DNA of 64,000 nucleotides from positions 62,001-126,000 of the forward strand of contig AJFK01000446.1 in assembly GCA_000467715.1 (NCBI GenBank), given 5' to 3'. The DNA comes from Hysterium pulicare CBS 123377. Lineage: Eukaryota > Ascomycota > Dothideomycetes > Hysteriales > Hysteriaceae. Shown one piece after another: positions 1 through 11,795 of this stretch. The translations under genes and the position numbers were made by a program. The notes under the pieces are model-generated. The model did not search any database. It saw only the letters and a program-made list of their open reading frames with translations, and had not been told where the DNA came from. Numbering within the stretch: the stretch's first letter is position 1; each line of letters begins with the position of its first letter.

Positions 1-1
1 T

Positions 2-208
2 AATTTTGAACACCACGACGACTGGAACTCCTACATCAACCGTACTCTGAGAGGGAAAGACTGTCTTGCGACTCTGGACCCTTCCGCTGCGTACAATCGT
101 CACTCTGATCTAAGCGCCTTGCCGTCGCTCAACCGATTGACCGAGCAGAGTTTCGAGGACGTTACACCTTTGAAATCCTCGGCTGAAGATCGGAGTTCAA
201 ATACCTAG
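2..208 (+). CDS. 3' end of an unknown protein-coding gene (partial)
   Basis: The frame that starts at base 2 is open from the window edge to a TAG at 206-208 and encodes about 68 residues. The segment is polar and ends in a Ser/Asp-rich tail. I recognise no domain. It lies 153 bp upstream of the HEM2 start on the same strand, which fits a tandem gene whose body is outside the window. It could be the last exon of a larger protein or chance open frame. The composition (few rare codons, many Asp, Ser and Leu) favours real coding sequence, but its function cannot be inferred. Confidence 0.5.
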   Translation, partial: NFEHHDDWNSYINRTLRGKDCLATLDPSAAYNRHSDLSALPSLNRLTEQSFEDVTPLKSSAEDRSSNT

Positions 209-361
209 GTACTATATACCTACGCCGCCACTTCGCCGCCAGCATTCGGAGTAATTGAAGATAGAGAGAGAAGCGATTCTTATATCAACTCCGTACCTTG
301 ACCTTCGTCGACCCCTCCTTCAAGCGCTTTCATACACCTCAACTCTAACAGGACCGCCACA

Positions 362-1549
<1,188 letters not shown>

Positions 1550-2249
1550 GGCATCTTCTGTTCCAAAGTGTCTGCAGGCGTAAAAATTTTGATATCATGC
1601 GTAGGTTCCGATGTTCATAGGGGGAGAACACTTCTCTATATCCTGGGATCTGGAGTTGTATATGTGGATGAAAAGTCGACATTTGTTTATTCTGCAGTTC
1701 AACTTATGGTGTATATGCCGATTGGCTGGAATATTGCAGAAACATTGCATGAGGCTGTGCATTACAATTCCAACAACTCTTGCGGCTTGGTAGCGACCAG
1801 GCAGAAGCAACCCGGCTGACATCCCAGGTTTGATTTTGCCCGCTATTCTCCCCATCTTCACCACTTCACAAATAACTGAACCCATGAGTACAATCTTTTC
1901 TTTCCCCTTTATATTCTATATCACTGGTGTTCTTTTCCCAATTCTCAGCTGCTTCGTAAGACAAAAGCTACACGTTTATGCAGGCTATCTTGCAAGGCTG
2001 AGAAACATAGCAGTTTTTTTTTAGCTATTCACAATAGCTATAATACTTTAATAGATTTATGAAAATATAATAATAGAAGAGTAGGTAGATAACAACATTG
2101 ACCCTACGCTGAGCGCTAACGATCCCTCTAGAGATAATTCACCAAGTTCAAAAGGTGTATGCGGGCAGCGACAAGAGTCATCACGGGGCTGCCACGCAGC
2201 CAGCTTCTGGGAATCGTTACATCTAGTGTGATCGGAAGGTTGAACAAAT
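1550..2249. other. Intergenic stretch between HEM2 and the HET gene
   Basis: No coding frame is supported here. The first part is probably HEM2 3' UTR. Near 2014-2039 a T9 run is followed by a perfect short palindrome (AGCTATT, CAC, AATAGCT at 2023-2039), and 2040-2100 is AT-rich. I see no transposon ends. Confidence 0.5.
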
Positions 2250-4028
2250 ATGCCAAAAAGAAAAAGAAGATTTGGAAAAGAGTCGCGCACGACCAAACCA
2301 AAAATATATAAGAACCTCGATGCGTCTAAGAATGAAATTCGTCTTCTCGAAATTCTACCCGACAACGAGCTCTCTACTGTGGGTTGCAATTTGCTGTACG
2401 TTTCACTCGACGATAAACCAGACTTCACAGCTCTGTCCTATGCCTGGGGAGATGCAACTCAAACGGTACCGATTTTAGTGGACGGTTATGTTGTTACAGT
2501 CACCGAAAACCTTGAGGCAGCCTTACGCCAACTACGAGCAGATGGTGCTACTACCTTGTGGGCAGATGCTCTTTGTATCAACCAGAACGACACCCAAGAG
2601 AAAAACCACCAAGTTCAGAAGATGAAGGACATCTATCAGCGTGCGGCTCGAGTCATAGCCTGGCTTGGCATTGAGTCTGACACAAGCCACGCCGCAATGC
2701 ACTATCTCAGTAGATTAGGAAAGGTTGCTCTGGACTTTGGTATTCGCCATACTCGTAGCTCAAGATACTATAGGCTAGATGCCGCTCAAAAACGGCAACT
2801 ATCTGAACTAGTTGCCCATAGTCAAGATGAGACATCATTGCTCAGTCTGGAGAGCTTGCGCGGAGTCCAAAGGCTGCTCAAACGACCATGGTGGAGCAGG
2901 GTTTGGGTAATCCAAGAGGTAGTACTGGCCCGGTCTGCTATACTGGTGTGCGGAAAATATAGACTCGAATGGGATGACTTCTACGCAGCTATGGCTTTAC
3001 TCATGGCATTACATCGGCTGGGCCAAGGCTCAGCGGAATGCCCTTTAGAGTTGAATTCATCCCTGAAAAAATGCGTTGTAAGCCTTGGACCGGCTCCAGA
3101 TATTTGGTCCTGCATCAAATCGAAAGATTCTGGCTTAAATCTTCGGAAGCTGTTCAATTACAATTCTTGGTATCCATTTTTACAGACCTCAGACCCTAGG
3201 GATAGGGTTTACGCACTGCTTGGGCTTCTCAAAGAGCAACAACGCCAGGATATCGAAGTCCAATACTCCGCAACCTGCAGAGACATTTACACGCAAGTGG
3301 CCATTGCGATGCTTAAACATTATGGGCTTTGAAGCCTTGATTTCTGCAACATGCTTTGTGACTCAGCAATAAAGAATCTGCCTAGTTGGGTTCCGAATTG
3401 GTTGGGTAAGGGCAGTGTTGTACTACCGCTATCGGACATATACAATGCCTCCGGATCCCGGGCCAACTCGTTCGTCCACGAGGATGTCTCTGCAGTCCTA
3501 GGTATTCTTCCTTTGACAGGATGTTGGATTGATACTGTTGATATCGTAATCTCCATCCCTCGCGGATACAGTTTAAATCCCACACTCCTCATGTCTTTGG
3601 TCGAAAAGCTCAAGACGGAATTGGCTCGAAACAACGAAATCTATGGCAGTCCACAAAAGGCTTCGGAAGCCATATGGAGAACATTGGTCCGAGATCGCAG
3701 AATGGAAAGTGGTGGTAGAGCGGACGATAAATTTATACAGTACCTGCAAAAACGGGTGGAATCACGTCGGCCTTACGGACATTTTGACTTGCCACATTCC
3801 GATAGGTGCAGCTACCTGATTACAAAAAAGAGATATCTCTGCGTAGGATCTAAGGCAGTAGAAACCGGAGATCAGATTTACATCCCTATCGGTTGTTCAT
3901 TTCCCATCATCCTTCGTCGCGGTGAAGAAGGGAGGTTTCAATTGGTGAGCCCAGCTTATGTGCATGGCATCATGGATGGCGAGTTGATGGCGAAGAATCC
4001 ACCGATGGAGCGAGTGGAGATACATTAA
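2250..4028 (+). pseudogene. HET (heterokaryon incompatibility) domain gene, interrupted by one in-frame stop
   Basis: HET-domain proteins of filamentous ascomycetes trigger growth arrest or cell death in non-self recognition. The N-terminal half carries the classical domain: LSYAWGD, then NLEAALRQLR, then LWADALCINQND, then QVQKMKDIYQRAARVIAWLG, followed by WWSRVWVIQEV and SDPRDRVYALLGL. The C-terminal half (from about 3351) has the usual NLPSWVPNW segment and ends with a YVHGIMDGE motif near residue 580. Both halves lie in one frame, separated by a TGA at 3330-3332. No GT-AG intron that keeps frame could be drawn across it, and the context is not a known read-through signal. Both halves otherwise look well preserved, so this is a young pseudogene, a truncated two-thirds protein, or a sequence error. 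Confidence 0.8.
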
Positions 4029-4811
4029 ACACTTTAAACGCAGCGTTGGAATCACTGCTACGCAGTTCGCGACGTTCCTTCCACCCTAAGCATTCTTTGG
4101 CCTGTCTGTTCTTTGAACTTTCATTGCTATCAGCTTTTCCTCTAGAGGTGGGATATGGATCTGGGATGTAGCATCGCGTTTGATTGGTAAGCAAGGAGCT
4201 GTTGGACCTGTGGAAAATGGATCATAGTGGAAATGCAATAGACACATGAGCTCAATTGGGTCATGGAATAGGTGCTAAATGGACTTGGCAGCCGTGTACC
4301 TATTTGACTATACCAAAATACTATAGATCTAGATTTTGATGCTAAACTAATATAATAGAATAACTAACCTTTGAGTAGCCTTCCAGCAGACTTCTAGCAC
4401 TTGGGTTAGGTAGTTCACTCAGTTCAAAAGGTTACGGGCTTCGAATCTTAGATTAATGTGCTGCTTTGAGTATATTTAAATTAGGCCTCGGGAAAAGTGA
4501 TTGTAATGGAAAAGCTATGGATACTCGAGCCGGGTTGACCTCCGGGACAAGTGTCGAGTGGAGTTCGCAGCCGTTCGACTGTTGCAACATAGCCAACTGT
4601 TTAAGGCCTGGACTTCAATAGTAAGGTAAAAGTCACTTTCTCTCTAATTTTCCTAGAGGCTAAGATCTCTTCATATAACTAGTCCTATACACCTTAAATA
4701 GGCCTGTTAGATTGATCTTGACTAAACCCACCACCACTATTTACAATGACTGGGGAACGCCTGAGAAATCCAAGAACATCGTAACTCCAAGACTAGATTA
4801 CATGTGATTAG
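4029..4811. other. AT-rich gene-free gap between HET gene and ILV6
   Basis: No reading frame with family resemblance was seen on either strand. Segments around 4310-4400 and 4610-4720 are rich in TA and TT and have the look of decayed repeat DNA (possibly RIP-mutated), but no terminal repeats or target duplications can be seen. Confidence 0.4.
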
Positions 4812-5866
4812 TTAACCTGGAGGAAGGGTACTTTGGTCCACAACGTCTTGAGCATCCTTCTCTTCGACTTCATTCGGGCCGTGCAGAGGGGAACGAGGTA
4901 GCGCCATAAGGCCTAGACAAGTGGTCAGTAACGGATTTCCAGTAGTCCGGTGTTTGACATATGAGAAATGCTCAAATTCAACTTACCTGTTCTCGCAGAT
5001 TCCAGAATACCAAATGGAGCAATAAGCTTCATGAAAGAATCAATCCTAGTGGACTTTGCAGAAAGTTCCACAATGCAATTGTTTGTGCTGATATCTAATA
5101 CCTTGCCTCCGAATTGATGTGTCAAATCCGTGATCGCTCGTAAATGCTCGTGCTTATGCCTTAGTGCCTGACTCACTGCCAACTTGCTCGGGTGGTAATC
5201 CCTTCGCAAGGAGTCGCGAGCTGCCAGTTGCACCTCAGTGTCAGTGTTTGTGGGTTCCCCTGATTCCGACAGGATTTCGAGGTCTTCTTCTGGCATTTGA
5301 ACCATTTCTCGGTGGTGTGCGAGGAGCTCTTCGAAGTATTCCGGACCGAGGATGGAGATTTTGGCGAGGAGAAGTTCACGCTGCACAAGAGGTGCTGAAG
5401 TATAGTCTAGCACAGCCCATACTGGGACCAAGTCTTCCAGCTGTCGCCGAGCTTGCTCAACCACTCCGTCCTGACCTTGAAGCACAATGGTCATGCGAGA
5501 AAGGTCGTCAACTTCGGTATTGCAAACGACTAAGCTGTCAATGTTGAAGCCACGAGCAGCTAGAATACCGGAGACGCGGGACAAGACACCGGGCTCGTTC
5601 TGCACGAGGCAATTGAGGATATGACGTTTTGGGGGAGCTTGAGACGGGAGTGGGGTCTCGTAAAGGATGCTACTGACAGCAGCCTGAGCCGACCAGGCGG
5701 GAGGACGGTCATCGGTCGGAAGAGGTGCGATGCGGCGGTGGAGAGCTTTATATGCTAGAGCTTGGGTGGAAGAGGTGCTCTCACATCGTCGTTGAACGAA
5801 GGTCGAAGAAGGGCGGGAAAGAAGACTGCGAGTGGGCAGAGCTTGTAGAGCTCGCCGGGACGCCAT
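4812..5866 (-). CDS. ILV6: Acetolactate synthase regulatory (small) subunit
   Basis: This is the regulatory subunit of acetohydroxyacid synthase. It binds the catalytic Ilv2 subunit in mitochondria and confers valine feedback control on valine, leucine and isoleucine synthesis. Exons on the minus strand are 5866-4987 and 4912-4812, giving 326 residues. The intron has a GTAAGT donor and a TCTAG acceptor. The first 30 or so residues are Arg/Ser-rich with no acidic residues until Glu29, as in a mitochondrial presequence. The ACT domain spans about 82-155 (LNCLVQNEPGVLSRVSGIL, then RGFNIDSLVV) and the ALS_ss C-terminal domain follows. The short last exon restores the conserved GLMALPRSP stretch and ends in DQSTLPPG. 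It is divergently transcribed from the KHDC4-like gene, with 283 bp between starts. Confidence 0.96.
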
Positions 5867-6149
5867 TATGGAGAGGGTTGAACCTCTATGAGGCCAATTA
5901 AGTCCTGCGAAGCAAACGCTCTTGATATTGACCGTTACTGAATTTTGTGATCAAAGCTGAAGTGCTGGATGAATCACGAGCCCGGGATTTCTTCACTTGC
6001 GATTTGCGGAGCGGAGTGAAAGCGCCGAGGAACCGAGCCGAATCCTTGTGAAAGCAGAGCCTCTTTTCTTCAACACCTCGAAACTATCGTGCCACCAACT
6101 CCACCAAGAATCCACGGCATCTGGACTAGTATTGTATTAGAGGTCCATC
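5867..6149. promoter_or_regulatory. Shared divergent promoter region, ILV6 / KHDC4-like gene
   Basis: There are 283 bp between two start codons on opposite strands. There is no open frame of note. The region must hold both core promoters and 5' UTRs. A TGATTCATCCAGCACTT-like stretch near 5960-5975 resembles a GCN4/CpcA-type half site, but it is not a perfect match, so I do not call it. Confidence 0.6.
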
Positions 6150-8102
6150 ATGGCCGACGAACCTCGAAAGCGTTCGCGCTTCGACCAGACTGAGCCGGAG
6201 CCCAAACGTCCTTCACGATTCGACCGCCGCTCTCGTTCGCCTTCCTCGAGGAAATCTGAAAGTCGTCGCAGTCGCAGTCCTATCGCTCGAGGGACTACAG
6301 ATAGCCCTGTAACCAAGACAGATCCTGCCGCGGCTGCGGCAGCGGCAGCGGCAAGAATCAACGCGCAGCTCCAGGCAAAGAAGGGTATTCAACACGTTGA
6401 CGTGCCACCTATTCGCTCGGTATGAACATTCCTCAGGAATTCGCCATTTTGACTAACATGAGTACAGACTGGCAGTCCAGCTTCTGCTAAATCCCCGTCG
6501 AATAAAGGGGGTGTTGTCAACAGCGAGGTCTACCAACAAGATGGAGATTATATCAAAGATATCGAGGTTAACGATCTGCGAAACCGTTATACACTGACCA
6601 AAGGCTCTACTCAAAAAATGGTAAATACTTTTGTTGTCCAACTGATACTCCCAGGATTATTCCCCACTCTCCCACCTTGACCATCTTGTACGGCTCATTC
6701 CAGCTTCGAAAGAAGTTCATGTCGAGGTCCCCTGTTTTGCTTTTTCATTGCCACATGTGGTGATAGTGCTGCAAGCTTACTCAGACTTATAGCTGCTTTG
6801 CACACCATCCGTTTTGCATCTGCTGACATCAACTGTGTGACATCTAGATTAAAGAAGAAACTGGCGCCGGTACGCTAAAACCACCTATATTACTGAACGT
6901 TTGTAGAATACCCTGCTTATACGTATCAAGATGTCACAACCCGAGGCGAATATTATCCTGATAAAACCATGGCCACCGCAGCAGTATGTAACGATTTTAT
7001 GTGCCTTCTATTGGGCAGATTTTAGACTAATTGTATACCAGAGCCCACCACTCTACCTTCATGTGACCAGTACTACTAAAGAAGGCCTCGAGCAAGCCAT
7101 CGACAAGATCAACGAACTAATGCAACAGGAATTGCCAAACCTTGTTGATGAACGCAGATTTCGTCGGCGTGAACCAGAACAGTTCGAACGCGACGAGCTT
7201 GGTCGAGTACATCTAACTGCTTTCACTTCTGTTGTTGTGTCATGCTGACTTGCCACAGCGCAAATGGCCCGAAGAGAGAATTCCGGTCGATCTCGAACCT
7301 ATCAATGGCTTTAACCTACGCGCACAAGTTGTTGGCCATGGAGGCGCTTATGTCAAGCACATTCAACAAGAGACTCGTTGTCGTGTTCAAATCAAAGGAC
7401 GGGGTTCGGGTTTTATGGAGCCAAACCTTGGTCACGAAAGTGACGAGCCAATGTATTTACACGTTGCGTAGGTGTCCATATCATCTCTTTCTGTTCTATC
7501 AAGTTCTAACATTAGCCCAGCGGCCCTGATCCAGAAATGGTAAAGAAGGCCCGTTCACTCTGCGAAGATCTCCTGGCGAATGTCAAAAAAGACTATGACA
7601 AGTTCAAGGAGCGTGGTCCTACTCACCGTTACAATCAAGACGGTTACTCCAACGGACGCCCCAGCTATGGCGATCGAGGAGATCGTGACCGAAGCGCCAG
7701 CTATGGCTACGGAGGAGGATACGGTGGACACAGTGGTCACCAGTCCCCCGGGCTTCCGGCTGGTGCTGCTCCGGGCACTCCAAGCCAGGCAGGTGGGTAT
7801 GATACTTCGCAGTATGCCCAGTACTACGCCAATGGACAAGATCCGTACGCTGCCTATGGCGGCTATCAAAACTATGTCACGATGTACTATCAATGGTATC
7901 AAAACCAAGGTGGTGCTGCTCAGCAATCTCCCCCTCCAGGAACTACAGGCGCACCGCCTCCTCCGCCTTCTGAAGCTCCCCCTCCGCCACCACCGGGCGG
8001 ATCTCCTCCGGGAGGCTACAATTCGGTATGTGTCCGGTGGGCCATCTTCTTCATCGTCATAAGACTAACATGTAACAGGTTCCTCCGCCTCCAGGGCTAT
8101 AG
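6150..8102 (+). CDS. KHDC4-like KH-domain RNA-binding protein (eight exons)
   Basis: This resembles human KHDC4 (KIAA0907/BLOM7), a spliceosome-associated KH protein; a role in splicing is inferred from that family. Exons: 6150-6419, 6468-6620, 6848-6869, 6931-6983, 7042-7206, 7259-7467, 7521-8025, 8079-8102. The joined frame gives 466 residues. The N-terminus is Arg/Ser-rich with a poly-alanine run leading into ARINAQLQAKKG, the family signature. The first KH region contains VEIND-like DIEVNDLRNRYTLTKG and GADVTTRGEYYPD. The second contains VGHGGAYVKHIQQETRCRVQIKGRGSGF. The tail is Gly/Tyr- and proline-rich (PPPG repeats) and ends VPPPPGL. Exon 3 is only 22 nt and follows a 227-nt intron, yet it is needed to join KIKEETG to ADVTTRG. 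Confidence 0.92.
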
Positions 8103-8960
8103 TTCCGAATCCCTAAAAGGTGGTCAAGTCCTATGGCGAATAGAAAGTTACGGTAATTGCATCTATATTCTGGCTTCTGCAGTACAAATCGTGCCGTTTG
8201 AGATGACGGCATGGCTACCCACTGTTCTGCCAGTGAGTGCTCAGCCTTTATCATCTCATTTGCACCATTAGCTTTCCATTTGCGTAGTTTACTGGAGCAG
8301 CAGGAACGTCAGCGTCTCCATAATCCCCTTTGCCCCAAATATGTACTTCAGAATTGGTTAGTCTTCAATCAAAATTGCGGTAGCGATCAACAGGCTTATG
8401 ACAGTGTGTTTTTCTTCAAATTTGTAGGTACATGTACGCCTGCGCTTGATCCGTTAGACCATCGATCAGCTTTCAGTAACATCGCCGCCTTCTCATCCGC
8501 GTTGTTCACTAGTCTAGCAAGGGCGAAAGTAAAACAATTTGGGTGTTTCCCCTCACTCGTGTAAGTTCGAACGATTGGCCTACCATTAGGTTGTAATAGA
8601 GCCTTCAATGTGCTGCATATGTCTGGCTTTCCACCCGGACGCTTATTGCACATGTGGAATAACTTGAAACACGTTCCTCAATCGGATGATGCTACGATGA
8701 TTGCACACATGTGGATCTTGGCAATGCACTTTTCGAAGTCTTTCATTAGAAACCTCTCGTCCTCCTGCTCCACATTTTCGGTCCAACTTGCTTGTCTTTC
8801 AGATAAGGTTGAATGATACAGGGCGAAGCAGCGTCACAAGCACTCAATATGAACAGTTGTGCACCAGGAAGAAGGGAAATGTATTGGAACCGACCCTCGA
8901 TCCACCTCAAAGAGACGCCGAATAAGGCAAAATGCAGATGGAAATAGTGAAAGAAGAAGC
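8103..8960. other. Intergenic / 3' UTRs between KHDC4-like gene and RPP1
   Basis: These are the convergent 3' ends of the two flanking genes. Short open frames exist but show no domain, no coherent exon structure and no family resemblance. Confidence 0.5.
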
Positions 8961-9467
8961 TTAGTCGAAGAGACCGAAACCCATATCTTCGTCTGACTCT
9001 TCCTTCTCTGTCACAACCACATATTAGCATAGATTCTATACCGTGAAGGCTTTTTGATCTGAGCGTACCTTCTTCCTTCTCCTCCGCTTTCTCCTCCGCT
9101 GGTGCGCCTGAATCGCCACCGGCGGCACCACCACCTGGAGCAGCGGCCGCAGCACCTCCGCCAGAGCCAACGTTCAGTAATAGGTCCTTTACGTCCTTGC
9201 CCTCAAGTGCCTGTTCCCTGATCAGCGTCCAATTGTTCGAACCTCCAATATCCTCATCAATTGCGCACCTTGGCGAATAGAGTTGTCCATATCGGCTCGA
9301 CGTCTTCGATCTTTGCGGCCTTGATGAGAGATTGGAGCTTGTCGGCCTGAAAGAAATTAGTTCCGGGACGCCAACCAACATGGCCATGTCATGCATACAG
9401 TGATATCCACACCGTCATCGGCGAGGATGAGGGCGGCGTAGGAAGTGGCGAGTTCGGAGTTAGACAT
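8961..9467 (-). CDS. RPP1: 60S acidic ribosomal protein P1
   Basis: P1 is part of the ribosomal stalk that recruits translation GTPases. Minus-strand exons are 9467-9399, 9346-9269, 9210-9069 and 9007-8961, giving 111 residues, the usual size. The start is the ATG at 9467 that gives [19 protein letters not shown]; an in-frame ATG 99 nt upstream (9566) would add a tail the family lacks. The body reads through [20 protein letters not shown] and [19 protein letters not shown], then a Gly/Ala hinge, an acidic run and the invariant [12 protein letters not shown] end. The last exon encodes little more than that conserved stalk tail. Starts of this gene and the DUF2408 gene are 301 bp apart on opposite strands. 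Confidence 0.96.
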
Positions 9468-9768
9468 TTCGAAGACAGGTCGTAAGTCGTCGAATAGTGA
9501 GAAATGCCGGTCGTTGTTGGGATAGGGAAACTCTGGTGTCTCTTTTTGATATTTGTGGGAGGCCATCGGAGCAAATTAGGCGAGGAACCGGCTGCACGTG
9601 ACTAAGTATCCTTAGCCTGCCCCGCTATCAGCTGCGAATCGACGTCAGTCGTCTTCGGCTCCTGCAGAAAAGTATCAAGACATACTCACCATTCAGAAGG
9701 TCGGGGCCGGTGGAAGAAGAAATTATTACCTCCAACTGCAACATTCTACCCTGAACTTGCAGCTGACC
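9468..9768. promoter_or_regulatory. Divergent promoter region, RPP1 / DUF2408 gene
   Basis: There are 301 bp between start codons on opposite strands. No independent gene is seen. The spacing is short for a strongly expressed ribosomal-protein gene, so most control of RPP1 probably lies here. Confidence 0.55.
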
Positions 9769-11591
9769 ATGACCGACTCTCCACTTGTGCGGATGCCGCT
9801 AGATCCGCGCGAACAGCCAATCCTCGACAATCTGCTAGCCCTACGAATGAATCTGGAGCTTCTGAAGCAGGACAAGTCGACCTATGTCAAGTCGCAAGAT
9901 GTGATTGACTTGTACAACCAAGTTGTCGAGCAGATAGAAGTGTTGAACGAAATAAGGAAAGGCAAACGACTTGAACAGAACAGAGGTAATTTCTACATGG
10001 GGTATCAATACTTGAAGTACTCTACTGATAACCTCGGTCTGCCCACAGTTGATACTATCCTTGAGGATTGTTTTCAGCTTATATCCCTTTCTTACTTGAC
10101 TGTTGGGAAGAATCATGAAGCTCCTGCCGTGTACGCTGAATCCCTCCCTTCCGTGTAGACTGCCTAGCTAAGTATCATGGATGCTAGATATGCGGCGGTA
10201 TCGACCGTAAAGGTAAGTTTCCTCAACTGTCTCTGTTTCGACAAAGCTTCGCTAACGTTTGATAGCGTCTACTGGATCATCTCAAAGAAGCTGCTTTCTA
10301 CTCTCCGAAGGATCTAGAGTCGATCAATAGCCACCTTCAAGAGTATCGGGAATATTGTGAAAGAGGTAAAGAGAGCTACAGCACTCACCTTATTACTTTA
10401 CTGGGAGCTCGGATCGAAGTTTGTCAACAGATATTGATGGACCTGGAACGAAACCTCTCACATTTGACGCCGGAATTGACGCCGAAATATGACAAGCTGG
10501 TTTCTATCATGAGATCTTTGTCTGCATGTAACACAAGGTCGAAGGTACAAATCAGGACTCTTATCTGCTCTGAAGAATCTGACGTGTGGCATAGTTTCCG
10601 AATGACGAGGTTGATGATTTTCTCGAGCAGTTGAAAGAGATTCAAGCCAGCCTTGAGCCTTACGGTATCGTCCCATACGAGAGTACAGGGACAAGAGAAG
10701 AGAAGTTGGCGGAGATGACGAAAAAGCTTATGATTTCTATGGATCACCCCGAACCGGAACCGGAAGCTAAGCAGTTAATCGAGACCTTAATGCAACGATG
10801 CTTCGTTTGGAGGTCTCTGATCAAGGAGAGGCTCGTTCATCCTATCAGTAGACTAATATATGTTGCTGACCGCCGTGTACAGACAGGGCAAAATTGATGA
10901 GAGATTTCAAGATACCTATGACAAACTCCTAGCGATACGAAATAAACTTGAGAAATTGTCACTCACGCAAGCGTGGTCGCTTAGAGAAACAGACCTGTAC
11001 AGCTATCAACGACAGTTGGACAGAGTCGACGAAGCTCGAGTGGATGGGAACTTCTTAGACGCAAGAGGTAAACCCGCTGATCTCCATACACAGAGGGTAA
11101 GTGACCTTCACAACTCATTTGTATTCTTTGGCATTTCTTACCAACACTTTAGACACTGTTGTACCTGCTCCGAAAGAGTTACGCCACCATCTACAGTCTT
11201 ATCGTCTCCTCTGAGCCGGTTTCCGAAGCTTTACTGCCCATCTACAACCAGCTCACAACTTTACGGAGGTGCTTAATTGAAGTAAGGAAGAACGGTGGTG
11301 TCTCTTCACCGCGGGAGTTATATCCATACAGTATGAAGGTAAGAAGTGTCTTGGCCATCAAGGGTATTGAGGCTTACAATTGCTCAGTTAAACTCTATCG
11401 ATAACATGCGAGTGGATGGCAAATTTATGATTGGCGACGATATTCCGGATGGACAAGGCAGTGTAACAACGCTGCTCGAAGAATGCTTCGAGCTTGCTTA
11501 CGAGCTCCGAACAGAGGCAGAAGAGAACGAGGCAGAGGAAAACGACTCCGACAAGAGCGATGAAGAAGATGAGCAAGTCACTATAAAGTGA
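9769..11591 (+). CDS. DUF2408 / UPF0662 family protein (eight exons)
   Basis: This is a fungal family of unknown biochemical function with two DUF2408 repeats. Exons: 9769-9985, 10049-10130, 10188-10212, 10266-10544, 10595-10830, 10883-11096, 11153-11338, 11388-11591, giving 480 residues. The start is the ATG of MTDSPLVRMPLDP; an upstream TTG is not a plausible start. Recognisable stretches are QPILDNLLALRMNLELLKQD, VDTILEDCFQLISLSYLTVG, LTQAWSLRETDLYSYQRQLD and LNSIDNMRVDGKFMIGDDIP. The tail is acidic (EENDSDKSDEEDEQ). Exon 3 is 25 nt. The intron after exon 5 is best read as GC-AG: it gives SLIKERQGKIDERF, whereas a GT start at 10835 with acceptor 10886 gives KERLGKIDERF. That border is the least certain. 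Confidence 0.85.
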
Positions 11592-11795
11592 TCATTCCAC
11601 GACGATCTACTTGTAAGAGATTGAGTTTCTGAGTATTTCCTCGGTACTGTGCCAACAATACATGGCTTGGGAGGCCATATGGATTGATCATAGATCCTGG
11701 TATCCTGGTTCGGCCGACCCCAGTACGATTTGTCTCCTTCTGCATAGATTTACGTGCTTTGTCCAATCGTTGTACCTATACTCTAGCCTTCGCGT

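Noticed and set aside
3297-3385. Intron that would remove the in-frame stop in the HET gene
   Set aside because: The available GT and AG sites either change the frame or lack donor and branch consensus.
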